Part shown: positions 18,601-26,396 of the stretch, piece after piece
Numbering within the stretch: the first letter of the stretch is position 1
Layout of the letters: every line of letters starts with the position of its first letter
Assembly: GCA_019747875.1 (NCBI GenBank)
Contig: JAIEQI010000001.1
Coordinates: 88,749 to 152,748 of the forward strand
Reading direction: 5' to 3'
DNA from: Candidatus Obscuribacterales bacterium
GTDB lineage: Bacteria > Cyanobacteriota > Vampirovibrionia > Obscuribacterales > Obscuribacteraceae
DNA length: 64,000 bases
Notes under the pieces: generated by a model
What the model saw: the letters and a program-made list of their open reading frames with translations, nothing else
Told to the model about the DNA's origin: nothing
Database searches by the model: none
Position numbers and translations under genes: made by a program

Positions 18601-19819
18601 TAATCGCATCGGCAGGCAAGTCTTCCGCGATTGGCATTTCCGAAAGTTCAAAAGTCTGCTTTCCACCATCGTATTGCTTTGACGCAATGGTTACGGTCGC
18701 ACCAAGTGCGCTCAGAACGGTGAAGAGATCGGACGGGAAAGGCGTGCCTTGCTTGGTATGACTCTTAGTTATAAACACGTTTCCGGCAACGCTACCTGCA
18801 TTTCGGATCTGAATCCCGGCGATGTGTTTTGCATGCTGCACGAGCTGATGATAGCCATGCGTTTGCCATTTTGGTCTTGCTTTGATTTCAGATTCGCAAA
18901 ACTCCATCAAATCTTGAATGCATACGGCAGCACCACAATTGATTCCTTCAGGAGAAGAGGAGATTTCCGTCAACTCCTTGATGCGCGAAATATCAATAAT
19001 GTAGTGACCTTGCTCCTCCGGATAGATGCCTACCGCTGTGTTACCAACAGCGAGGCGAACAGCGCCTTTTCCAACTACCTCTGATAGAGAGCGTTTCAGG
19101 TCCTGAACTTCTTCCAAAGTGTTCGGACGGATCCAATGCAATCCTTTTTCTGAGAAATGCAGTTTCGCCGGTGCATGGGTCGGATCGTCAAATTTCTTTT
19201 CATCGATCTGCACCATATTTTCACGAACGCGCAATTCAAAAAATGGATCTAGCGCGCAGGGAGAGGTCTGATCTCTATGCGGATTGTAGTCGCAAGCAAA
19301 GGTCCTCATACCGTGTAGGATTGGTCGATATCCAGTGCAACGACACAAATTGCCGCCAAAAAGATCCTCGATTTGCTGTTCAGTTGGCGAGGGATGTTCT
19401 TGCAAATAAGCGTGCATGTTCATAACGAATCCAGGAGTGCAAAATCCGCACTGAGTTCCGTTATAAACAGCGATGCGATGTTGAATTGGGTCTATGCCAT
19501 CGTGCAGATTGCCGATGCCTTCAACGGTTGTGACTTCCATGTCGGCAACACCGACAAGGGGACGCAAGCACGAGTTTATGGATTTGTGTTGGACACCATC
19601 GGCAGTGCGCTGACTTACCATAACGGTGCAAGCGCCGCATCCGCCTTGCTCACATCCGACCTTTGTTCCAGTCAATCCGATTTCATGCAGGTAATGAACA
19701 AGTAATTGACTCGGCTCGGGGTCGCGAATCGTCACTTGTTTTCCATTGAGCCAGAATTTCAGCTCGTTGCTATAGTCATCCAAACGTTTTCTCAAAGTTT
19801 CTTTTAGATCTTCTGACAT
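15653..19819 (-). CDS. Single-chain xanthine dehydrogenase/aldehyde oxidase-family molybdenum hydroxylase
   Basis: This 1388-residue enzyme carries all three modules usually split into separate bacterial subunits. A plant-type [2Fe-2S] domain has CEQGGCGACTV (Cys56, 61, 64), and an alpha-helical [2Fe-2S] domain has CGFC and NLCRCTGYRPIL. An FAD domain follows at about 205-390 (RNAGSVAGNVF). The molybdopterin region starts at about 590 and includes QLGGGFGGKQNR, GQIEGGFVQGLG and SEPTLSLGNSVYFAIK, the last holding the expected catalytic Glu. The Glu that follows GGK in typical xanthine dehydrogenases is Gln826 here, while the Arg of the RHPH motif is kept, so the substrate is uncertain. GGAGAA supports the start. 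Confidence 0.9.
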   Translation of the reverse strand: MSEDLKETLRKRLDDYSNELKFWLNGKQVTIRDPEPSQLLVHYLHEIGLTGTKVGCEQGGCGACTVMVSQRTADGVQHKSINSCLRPLVGVADMEVTTVEGIGNLHDGIDPIQHRIAVYNGTQCGFCTPGFVMNMHAYLQEHPSPTEQQIEDLFGGNLCRCTGYRPILHGMRTFACDYNPHRDQTSPCALDPFFELRVRENMVQIDEKKFDDPTHAPAKLHFSEKGLHWIRPNTLEEVQDLKRSLSEVVGKGAVRLAVGNTAVGIYPEEQGHYIIDISRIKELTEISSSPEGINCGAAVCIQDLMEFCESEIKARPKWQTHGYHQLVQHAKHIAGIQIRNAGSVAGNVFITKSHTKQGTPFPSDLFTVLSALGATVTIASKQYDGGKQTFELSEMPIAEDLPADAIMHSFLIPHTKENEYVHTYRIARRPQMAHPVVNGGFRCIVDQNNQFSEFWAYFGGLASCNRHMPKISAWMLGKTVDEKTLNEALEVLRAEIDEIIIPMEEEGFTNEYRAQVAEGFFYKFFVHVAMQTNAQAAMSRIVKSAGEPQYRPLSSGMQSFEVEDIMLPLTSPIAKRTAISQATGEVKYTHDLALPPGGYHAALVLSRHAHAQFEYVDGLAAAIDKLKLEFPGVADVITARDIPKGGTNLIGLGGDDQIFYNKVADYSGAPLCMVLADRAVTAKRAADYFGKECIKYQVLPAIVSFEEAIEKKNTMPFGYNMDREPERKVIEVTRQGSNEEWLKDPSKPMPGQTVLTGTMRTHAQAHFYMETSCALAIPGNYDEILIHSSTQNPNGDQVQIARALGIKSNQVTIMVNQLGGGFGGKQNRAVFIGAMAAIAAKKVRRPIMLKLDRQTDMRMIGKRHPHHSDYHICYDDDGVITGMNLELRADGGNTIDCSLAVMKGGVMMSDGCYRTPTMRAYGRVYQTNKQSNSAMRTFGQVQPHLLVEDAIEHVAFDLSKRTGKRVTPEQIRRINMYESSEYETADATHFGQPLWYCDLREQWDKLYESSEFEERLKEVELFNKNHRWRKRGISMVPLKYGIGFKQMPALNTSTALVHINKDDGAVTVVHGGVEMGQGLNTKLAQLVAYEMNVPLSLVRIVRNNTDVIVNAPATAASTGFDLNGGAVVMACRTLKKRLDAVCDEVRRRKPELGDLRLQWREKWQTIVQHAWTQRVNLSSSELYQAPHYDTPVDHYEYGKFFAYFTYSFSVSEVEIDVLTGEFTVIRSDLLYDAGKSPNPAIDIGQIEGGFVQGLGFVTTEETIFNEEGHLVTDNIWTYKPPCSKSIPLDLRVSLVPRDTASCFKQEQAGLLAVKASKSTSEPTLSLGNSVYFAIKHAIMDARREQTGVDEWIELPAPLSCQRIQQACGVNTQMMTLTAKEKESVSQRN

Positions 19820-19977
19820 GAGTTCTCCGTTACCTGCAATTCATAGATAGCAGCGAAAGACCAGCCTTCCGGTCGACTTATGAATCATGAGATTCTATCG
19901 TGATATGACACTGAAAGATCGCGGGCTCCGAGCATTTCCCACTCAATTAATGGATTGGGAAGCGCTCGCAAGACTTT

Positions 19978-20940
19978 CTAGGGTTTGAAACCGCCAAACT
20001 GGATAAAAATCCCTATTGACGCCAGAAACAACGCAGTCAAAATCAACGCCCCTTTCAGGCTTGCCAAATGGTCTTCTTTCTTGGGAAAGAGCCACCACTT
20101 AAAGCTCACAACGAAATAGGGCATGGTTAAAAACGAAGTAGCAGCGACGCTGCCAACCAAACTGACAAAGGTTTTTATGACAGGGTGCAAGCCGTGCAAG
20201 AACGGAGACAAAAAAATCTGCTGCAACATAACCACTGGAAACAAGCCCAGCAACACAAGCAGAGCAGTCTTCCAGAGCTTCGGAGCATTTCCCTTTTCAT
20301 CTAGAGGAACCCATCCCGGAAAAACGCTGGGGACCCGCCGCAACTCCGATTTGTGCACAAGGGCATCGGCCTCGGCGATTAACAGGCGGCGATCTTCAGA
20401 TGAAAACCACCCTTCCAAGCTTGCCGGTGAATCAAACCTGACCATCGATGTCCATTGATGTGGCTGACTTGGAGGTGGAGTCTGCAATTGCAACGAACGA
20501 TAGCCTGAACGCTTCGCTTGCGCGGCAATAATCTTGGCTTCCCAGTCAAAGAATAAATCAGTTGCATCGGGCTTGACGTAAGTGACAATCGATGTAGAAA
20601 CCTCAGTTAGCGTACCGCTGTTGAGCTCATCTGAGATCGGAATCGATTCACCAGCCAAAACAGTCGGCAATTGCTCCAAGAACTTCCGCCGCTCCGAAGA
20701 GTTGAGCCATTCTTGCGCCTGCTCGACGGTTTCGAAACGTTGAATAAGCGTCCAGGTCGATCCATTTGCGCCAGGCGCAAGCAACTCGCCACCCCAGAAC
20801 CCGGCAGCTTTCGCACTCATCATAGTTAATTCGGAAATGAATTTGGTGAAGACGGAAAGGTTTTCCGACTTTGGGCTCCCGAAGCGCGTTTCGAGAGCAC
20901 AAACATGTGTAGCTGTTGTCTCAGTTGGTTGAGCCGACAT
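19978..20940 (-). CDS. Tandem ABM-domain protein with C-terminal membrane helices
   Basis: The ATG at 20940 (MSAQPTETT) is preferred over the extended frame, whose first 107 codons overlap the divergent neighbour and look non-coding. The 320-residue protein has two antibiotic biosynthesis monooxygenase-like ferredoxin folds. The first is at about residues 10-100 (WTLIQRFETVEQAQEWLNS) and the second at about 110-205 (SMVRFDSPASLEGWFSSEDR). About three transmembrane helices follow from residue 223. Fused ABM-membrane proteins of this layout are known but uncharacterised. It is divergently arranged with the small gene at 21028. Confidence 0.8.
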   Translation of the reverse strand: MSAQPTETTATHVCALETRFGSPKSENLSVFTKFISELTMMSAKAAGFWGGELLAPGANGSTWTLIQRFETVEQAQEWLNSSERRKFLEQLPTVLAGESIPISDELNSGTLTEVSTSIVTYVKPDATDLFFDWEAKIIAAQAKRSGYRSLQLQTPPPSQPHQWTSMVRFDSPASLEGWFSSEDRRLLIAEADALVHKSELRRVPSVFPGWVPLDEKGNAPKLWKTALLVLLGLFPVVMLQQIFLSPFLHGLHPVIKTFVSLVGSVAATSFLTMPYFVVSFKWWLFPKKEDHLASLKGALILTALFLASIGIFIQFGGFKP

Positions 20941-20957
20941 TAGAGATCCAGATTCAA

Positions 20958-20986
20958 TCGAAACAACTATTGTACTTGTATATAAT
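20958..20986 (+). promoter_or_regulatory. Candidate sigma-70-type promoter
   Basis: TCGAAA (20958-20963) and TATAAT (20981-20986) are spaced by 17 bp. They point at the gene starting at 21028, giving a leader of about 35 nt. The -10 hexamer is a perfect consensus match and the -35 matches at four of six positions. Confidence 0.4.
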
Positions 20987-21027
20987 GATGAGTTGAATGA
21001 ACGCTCACATGTCAAGGAAGCGAAACG

Positions 21028-21300
21028 ATGACGGAAGAACCAAAACCTTGGAGAAAGTCGCCGTTTGAGCGGAACAAGAAATACATCATCCGCCGCGATT
21101 TTCGTGCGATACGGGATGCGTTTGGTTGTAATGAAGTGCTCACTTATGACGCTGATCACTACAGCCCTCAAGACAACTGCACCGCTTATGTTTTTTATGA
21201 CGCATACAACAAACGCCGGATTTGGGACGTAAACGACGATACGGATTTGGCTATTTGGCAAAACTATTTCAGTATGCTTGAGATTGGAGACAGCAACTAG
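21028..21300 (+). CDS. 90-residue protein of unknown function
   Basis: This small soluble protein is rich in Asp, Tyr and Arg, with AAGGAAGCG before the ATG. No signal peptide or cysteine pattern stands out. The family is not recognised. It precedes the catalase gene by 135 bp on the same strand. Confidence 0.65.
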   Translation: MTEEPKPWRKSPFERNKKYIIRRDFRAIRDAFGCNEVLTYDADHYSPQDNCTAYVFYDAYNKRRIWDVNDDTDLAIWQNYFSMLEIGDSN

Positions 21301-21435
21301 CCGGGCGCACGGACCCGGAAGTCAAGCGAGCAAATGAACTGAATTTCGCATCCGCTAGTGCTAGAATGCCCGTTCCGGAGAGTATCTTGCCGAGCCCACT
21401 GTTTGGGTTCGACAACGGCAACATAGGAGAAGCAA

Positions 21436-22920
21436 ATGTCGGAGCAGGAAAAACGGCTCACATCAGAATCAGGCGCACCGGTTGTTGACAATCAGAATTC
21501 GCAAACTGCAGGCGCAAACGGACCAATCGTTATGCAAGATCATCATTTGATCGAAAAGCTTGCCCGCTTCGATAGAGAGCGCATTCCCGAACGTGTCGTT
21601 CACGCCAGAGGTTCCGGCGCATACGGATTTTTCGAAGTCACTAAAGACGTATCAAAATGGACAAAGGCGAAATTCCTCGGTCAAATCGGCAAGAAAACCG
21701 AAGTATTCGTGCGATTTTCCACCGTCGCTCTAGAAAGCGGATCCCCCGACACCGTTCGCGACCCGCGCGGATTTGCCGTGAAATTCTACACAGAAGATGG
21801 CAATTACGACCTCGTCGGAAACAACACACCGATCTTCTTCATTCGCGATCCGCTTAAATTCCCCGATTTTATTCATTCACAAAAACGCGATCCATATAGC
21901 CACGTACAGGATCCAAACAACGCCTGGGACTTTTTCTCACACTCTCCAGAGTTGATGCATCAGTTCACGATCCTGCATGGTGATCGCGGTATACCGTACA
22001 GCTACCGTCATATGGATGGTTTCGGCTCGCATACTTTCCAGTGGCTAAATGCCGATGGCGAAGCCTTCTGGGTGAAGTACCACATCAAGACAGATCAGGG
22101 AATCAAAAACCTGACTGCAGAGGAAGCGAAGAAGATCGCTGGAGAAAATCCGAATTTCCACCATTTGGATCTGCTCAATTCAATCGATGCCGGCGACTAT
22201 CCGTCATGGACGGTATCCGTACAAATCATGCCGGTCGCCGAAGCCGACAACTACAGATTCAATCCGTTCGACCTAACCAAAACATGGTCGCAGAAAGATT
22301 ACCCGCGCCATGAAATCGGCAAGTTGGTTCTCAATCGCAATCCCGACAATTACTTTGCGGAAGTAGAACAAGCGGCGTTCAATCCTGGCAACTTCGTTCC
22401 AGGAATTGGACCGTCGCCGGACAAAATGCTTCAAGGACGATTGTTCGCATACGGTGATGCGCAGAGATATCGACTCGGCGTCAATCACACGCAGCTACCT
22501 GTCAATCGTCCGCACGCATGCGAAGCAGCCAATTATGGACGTGATGGCGCCATGCGTTTTGATAACTGCGGTCGCCAGAAAAACTACGAGCCCAATAGCC
22601 ATGGCGGTCCAGTTGAGTCGAAAGAAGTGCATTACAAGCCAATTCCAGTAAGCGGCGAAGTTGCTGCGCAAAAACAGACCTTGCACAAAGAAGACAACGA
22701 CTTTGTACAGGCCGGCGATCTGTATCGACTGATGCCGGAAGATGCGAAAGAGCGCCTGATCGAAAACCTGGCAGGTTCTCTATCGCAAGTTGTATCCGAC
22801 GAAATTGTCGAACGCAGCCTGGGATACTTTAAGCAAGCTGATGCCGATTACGGTGATCGCCTCGCCAGAAAAGTAGCATTGCTGCGTGCCAACAGGGCCA
22901 TAGCTGCAGTCACGAAGTAA
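21436..22920 (+). CDS. katA: Monofunctional heme catalase
   Basis: This 494-residue small-subunit catalase disproportionates hydrogen peroxide. The catalytic His56 lies in [12 protein letters not shown], the catalytic Asn lies in [14 protein letters not shown], and the proximal heme Tyr lies in [14 protein letters not shown]. The length and the C-terminal region match the clade 3 enzymes. AGGAGAAGCAA precedes the ATG. It sits near an XDH-family enzyme, a potential peroxide source, and near HemQ, a peroxide-using heme enzyme. Confidence 0.97.
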   Translation: MSEQEKRLTSESGAPVVDNQNSQTAGANGPIVMQDHHLIEKLARFDRERIPERVVHARGSGAYGFFEVTKDVSKWTKAKFLGQIGKKTEVFVRFSTVALESGSPDTVRDPRGFAVKFYTEDGNYDLVGNNTPIFFIRDPLKFPDFIHSQKRDPYSHVQDPNNAWDFFSHSPELMHQFTILHGDRGIPYSYRHMDGFGSHTFQWLNADGEAFWVKYHIKTDQGIKNLTAEEAKKIAGENPNFHHLDLLNSIDAGDYPSWTVSVQIMPVAEADNYRFNPFDLTKTWSQKDYPRHEIGKLVLNRNPDNYFAEVEQAAFNPGNFVPGIGPSPDKMLQGRLFAYGDAQRYRLGVNHTQLPVNRPHACEAANYGRDGAMRFDNCGRQKNYEPNSHGGPVESKEVHYKPIPVSGEVAAQKQTLHKEDNDFVQAGDLYRLMPEDAKERLIENLAGSLSQVVSDEIVERSLGYFKQADADYGDRLARKVALLRANRAIAAVTK

Positions 22921-22945
22921 CTGGTTTTGTTCGAGGGTTCCGCAG

Positions 22946-23045
22946 GGAGACGCCATACCGTCTCCTAAGAATCTGAGAACCTCGATCAACTATTTACGGC
23001 TTAGCAAAAGAAATTAGGCGCGATCGAAGAACTCGGTCGCGCCTA
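22946..23045 (+). terminator. Two hairpins downstream of the catalase gene
   Basis: The first hairpin is GGAGACG/CGTCTCC (22946-22965). The second and stronger one pairs TAGGCGCGATCG (23015-23026) with CGGTCGCGCCTA (23034-23045) with one wobble. Neither has a long T run, so factor-independent function is likely but not certain. Confidence 0.5.
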
Positions 23046-23191
23046 GTCTTGCTTCGCATGAGAATTGTAATTAAATGCTACTTGCGCATCCGCTATTCGG
23101 CGGAATTTTACTGATCGCACCCCACTTTCGGAATCAAAACCAAAACGGCGAAGTCATTTGTCTTGTGAATGGATCAATTTGGAGTTCGTCA

Positions 23192-23683
23192 ATGAAAAAA
23201 CTTAAGTCTGGTACCGGATTGCTTCTTGCTGCTGCAGTTGCACTAGCTGTTGCAGCCGTGCCTAGCGCGGCACACGCCAAAAAGGATCCTCATGGTTACG
23301 CCGCAAACCAAGCAGCGGTTAGCATGTTCTTGCAACAACAAGCGCAAGCTTCAGGTCAAGCCTACAATCCCTATCTGAATGGTGCTGCCTTAGGATATGG
23401 TGCATACAATCCTAACCTGTATAACTCTAGCTTATACGGGCCGTATTCAAACCCGAATGCTTACAACGCATACAATCCGTACAATCAATACAATCAGTTC
23501 AACCCATACCTGGGCAATAACCTATTGGGAGTTAACGGTAACCTGAATGCGTACAACGCCTATGGCTACAACCCATACCTCAACAACAGCACCTTTGTTG
23601 ATCCCTACTATGGATACAACCAACAACAGTTCGGGAACCCACGCATTTCGAATCTAAGCAATCTACTCAGAAACCTATTCTAG
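23192..23683 (+). CDS. Secreted Asn/Tyr-rich repeat protein
   Basis: The start at 23192 has TTTGGAG 7 nt upstream and yields a clean signal peptide (hydrophobic core LLLAAAVALAVAAVPSAAHA). The in-frame ATG at 23075 would add 39 non-coding-looking residues. The mature part, about 130 residues, is built of short YNPY, NAYN and NPYL motifs and has almost no charged residues. Such composition suits an extracellular matrix, adhesive or amyloid-like protein; this is inference. Gene 24029-24391, convergent, encodes another small secreted protein. Confidence 0.75.
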   Translation: MKKLKSGTGLLLAAAVALAVAAVPSAAHAKKDPHGYAANQAAVSMFLQQQAQASGQAYNPYLNGAALGYGAYNPNLYNSSLYGPYSNPNAYNAYNPYNQYNQFNPYLGNNLLGVNGNLNAYNAYGYNPYLNNSTFVDPYYGYNQQQFGNPRISNLSNLLRNLF

Positions 23684-23763
23684 GTTTTAGATAAATCCGA
23701 GACGTTCAATCAATCACCCACCAAACAGTCTCGAGTTGAGGTTCAGCCGCAAGGGCTCCCCAC

Positions 23764-23820
23764 AGTCCCAGTCAGACCAAATGAAGATAGTCTGTTTCTT
23801 CATCGGATCTGGCTGGGACT
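23764..23820. terminator. Long nested hairpin after the Asn/Tyr-rich gene
   Basis: An outer 13-nt stem (AGTCCCAGTCAGA with TCTGGCTGGGACT, one G-U pair) encloses an inner stem ATGAAGA/TCTTCAT. The total is about 57 nt with a small terminal loop. It may end transcription or be a structured RNA. Confidence 0.45.
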
Positions 23821-23957
23821 TCTCAATTTACTAAGTCTCAATCAAGTACGATTCGGACGGGCTTGTCTTCCTACCGAAGCTCTGGTTTATAAGACTGGCA
23901 ATCTGCGAGCGGCGAGCCCACCTTCAAGCGATAACCAAAATGCACCCTACTAATAAA

Positions 23958-23990
23958 GGGAGCAAGATCAAACCTGCTCCCTCTCTTTTA
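23958..23990. terminator. Bidirectional terminator
   Basis: GGGAGCA (23958-23964) pairs with TGCTCCC (23975-23981). TCTCTTTTA follows on the plus strand, and TTTATTAG follows on the minus strand. It serves the convergent genes ending at 23683 and 24029. Confidence 0.65.
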
Positions 23991-24028
23991 TTCCACGGTC
24001 GCTAACATACTTGGAATGTTATTCGACC

Positions 24029-24391
24029 TTAGAATAACCAGTTCAGAATTCTTCCTGATGTTCTCATCTGTGTTCCATATGGATATGGAAATGCTGTAGG
24101 CGCTACCGTATATGGTGACGCATAAGGATTCGAAATAGCTGATTGCTTAGCTAACTCTCTCATTTGAGCATTATAGGTATCATTGTATTTCTTTTGTATC
24201 GAGATCTGGTTAAAGGCTCGAGGAATACCCATAGACTCACCTAGAGCAGCTTCTCCTTCAGCGGCTTCTTGAGCATTGAGTCTCGCTAACGCTTCACCTT
24301 GAGCTGTCTGCGCCTCTGCTGATGGAAGGAAGACAAAGCCAGCGAGCATAGCACTGGCAGCAATTGTAATACCTAAAACTTTCTTATTCAT
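24029..24391 (-). CDS. Small secreted protein
   Basis: The start at 24391 (MNKKVLGITIAASAM) has GGAG upstream and gives a typical signal peptide cleaved after AEAQ. The mature part, about 90 residues, is Ala/Glu/Gln-rich and helical in its first half, then Tyr/Pro/Ala-rich (NPYASPYTVAPTAFPYPYG). The family is not recognised. The Tyr/Pro tail echoes the neighbouring Asn/Tyr-rich secreted protein. Confidence 0.7.
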   Translation of the reverse strand: MNKKVLGITIAASAMLAGFVFLPSAEAQTAQGEALARLNAQEAAEGEAALGESMGIPRAFNQISIQKKYNDTYNAQMRELAKQSAISNPYASPYTVAPTAFPYPYGTQMRTSGRILNWLF

Positions 24392-24799
24392 ACTTTTTTC
24401 TCCGGTCCGCTCCGCAACTGGATTTATAGACGCAAACAACAACCATTTTGCTCCCGCGTTGAATTAAAGCCTTCCAGAAATGGCGCGCCATAAGCTTTTT
24501 GAGAAACGATGACATCAACAAAAACAGCACGCGCTTGCAGAAAACTTACTGAAGATGCTCGCTATAACAACTCACCAAACAAAAAAAATGCAGGAAGAGC
24601 TGAAAGAGAGCTGGAGGGTAGGGCATCGACTGCAAACAGTTCAGAAATTGTCTGCCAGAGTCCTAACTTGTTTGTAGTCGTCGTAAGATATGCACAGGAT
24701 CACCGCAATAGCTTTCAACATCCGGCGCTATAAGTGTACCTGAGAGAGTGCAAAGAAAATAAAACGAGACACCATTAGACACAAAAGAGAACGACTAAG
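24392..24799. other. Gap with no convincing gene
   Basis: A 74-codon frame at 24509-24733 lacks a ribosome binding site and has unremarkable composition, so it is not called. No clear hairpin or repeat was seen. The stretch probably holds divergent promoters. Confidence 0.4.
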
Positions 24800-25468
24800 A
24801 TGAAAGCACACGTTTCTAAGTTAGCAACGACACTTATCACACTTACATTAGCAATCACACCGGCAATGGCAAAAGAAGAAGTTATTATAGTTCAGCCTGT
24901 TGGCGAATACGCGAAGATCAATATGAAACCGTGCATGGAAACATTGCGCGCGCTCGATACGGGAAGCACATCGCTGCAAGATAGAACTATTGATGAGATC
25001 AAAGCGAATCCATCAAAATACAATCCGGTTGTTTTTTATCATATGTCCAAAGTGCTCTTCGACAAGAATCAAAAAGACGACGCAGCCTTCTGGTTTTATG
25101 CAGGCCAGCTCAGGGCACGCTACGACGCCAATCGATGTGCTGATATCTCGGCACGCTCCGCCGTAGCCGTCCTCAACCAACAATTCGGCAGCCCAATCAA
25201 TCGCTACACGATGCAAGATCTTCCAAAGCTGGAAGAAACTGTCAATAAAGTGCTAGCGTTCGACGAGAAAACCGCCCACGATTACGACAACAGATGGATA
25301 AACTTGCACGGAATGAATTCCATGATCGATTCGATGGAAGGTGAGCAGAACAAGAAGCAAGAGCTCAGCCTGCCTCAATCACAATGGGCGAGCATAGCGA
25401 AACAAACACGAGACGACTATTTGAAAGGCTTCAAGGAAGCAATGGTAGAACTTAAAGCACGAAAATAG
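24800..25468 (+). CDS. Secreted helical protein of unknown function
   Basis: This 222-residue protein has a signal peptide (hydrophobic core ITLTLAITPAMA). The mature part is helical with a Sel1/TPR-like feel (KNQKDDAAFWFYAGQLRARYDANRC) and two cysteines about 23 residues apart. AAAGAGAACG precedes the ATG. The family is not recognised. Confidence 0.7.
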   Translation: MKAHVSKLATTLITLTLAITPAMAKEEVIIVQPVGEYAKINMKPCMETLRALDTGSTSLQDRTIDEIKANPSKYNPVVFYHMSKVLFDKNQKDDAAFWFYAGQLRARYDANRCADISARSAVAVLNQQFGSPINRYTMQDLPKLEETVNKVLAFDEKTAHDYDNRWINLHGMNSMIDSMEGEQNKKQELSLPQSQWASIAKQTRDDYLKGFKEAMVELKARK

Positions 25469-25523
25469 CTGATAGAACAGCTCAGAACCAGGTATCCTGA
25501 TTGTTGCGACAACACACAAGTCC

Positions 25524-25552
25524 TTGACACTTCAGGAAACTGACATGTTAAA
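25524..25552 (+). promoter_or_regulatory. Candidate promoter upstream of the EAL gene
   Basis: A perfect TTGACA (25524-25529) is followed after 17 bp by GTTAAA, a weak -10. A transcript from here would begin near 25560, which argues for translation from the ATG at 25628 rather than the TTG at 25565. Confidence 0.3.
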
Positions 25553-25564
25553 GTAGAACAAGCT

Positions 25565-26353
25565 TTGCAGAAATCAAATACCGAGCAGCGATATGTTATT
25601 TACAACCTGCCACTACACCTTGAATTAATGAACGCAACAAGCGAACCTAAAGACATTCACGATCTGATTAGTAACGGCACGAAATATCTTCGCTCAGCTA
25701 ATTTACCGATATTCAAAATCGAAAATTTAGAAATTTGCGGTTACGAACTTTTGATCAGAGGAACAGGCAAGTTCAGATCACCGGCAGAACTGTTTCCAGC
25801 GGCAGCAGCCGTCGGACGGCTGGAAGAGCTGGACCTCGCGGCACTTGCAATATCACTTGAGGGAATGCGTGAACTTCCTCACAACATGCAGATTCACGTA
25901 AATCTATTTGCAGAAACAATTCTCGCAACTGACATCAACAAACTTATAATGGTCCTCAAGCAAAATGACAAAAACGGCGCCAATCATTCAATGTGCGTTG
26001 AGTTGATCGAAACGCCGATTATGCCTCGCCCCGAAGATCTGTTGTTAAAGATCAGAGCACTGCAAAATGCAGGTATTGAAATTGCAATTGACGATGTAGG
26101 TTGCGGTGCGAGTTCAGTTGAAGTTCTTGTGCTCCTGGAGCCAGCGATTTTTAAGATCGATCGCAACTATGTTACTCGCGCATATGATACGCCAGAGAGC
26201 CGGCGCCGGTATTTGCGCTTAGTAAAAATAGCAAAATCGCTAGACTGCAAAATAGTGGCTGAAGGTATCGATACAGATGAAGATCGCCGCCACGCATTCG
26301 AGCTTGGAATTGAAATGGGACAAGGACTCCTTACGGGTCCACTTCCGCAATAG
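25565..26353 (+). CDS. Stand-alone EAL-domain protein (c-di-GMP phosphodiesterase-like)
   Basis: The single EAL domain fills the whole 262-residue protein, with no sensor or GGDEF domain. The signature motif reads YELLIRG (ELL instead of EAL). Other metal and catalytic positions look intact: Asn in IHVNLF, Glu in CVELIET, DD in AIDDVGCG, Lys in FKIDRNYV, Glu in VAEGID and Gln in GQGLLTGP. This favours an active enzyme hydrolysing cyclic di-GMP, but catalysis is not proven. The start is uncertain: TTG 25565 or ATG 25628. Both lack a strong ribosome binding site. Confidence 0.85.
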   Translation: MQKSNTEQRYVIYNLPLHLELMNATSEPKDIHDLISNGTKYLRSANLPIFKIENLEICGYELLIRGTGKFRSPAELFPAAAAVGRLEELDLAALAISLEGMRELPHNMQIHVNLFAETILATDINKLIMVLKQNDKNGANHSMCVELIETPIMPRPEDLLLKIRALQNAGIEIAIDDVGCGASSVEVLVLLEPAIFKIDRNYVTRAYDTPESRRRYLRLVKIAKSLDCKIVAEGIDTDEDRRHAFELGIEMGQGLLTGPLPQ

Positions 26354-26396
26354 CACCGATACCATGTCGTGTAATAATTATGACACTCACGTGGCG

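Noticed and set aside
20941..21261. 107-codon N-terminal extension of the ABM membrane protein
   Set aside because: It overlaps the divergent gene at 21028 and has shadow-like composition; the internal ATG at 20940 gives a normal ABM start.
24509..24733. 74-codon plus-strand frame
   Set aside because: No binding site, low-information composition and no recognisable feature.
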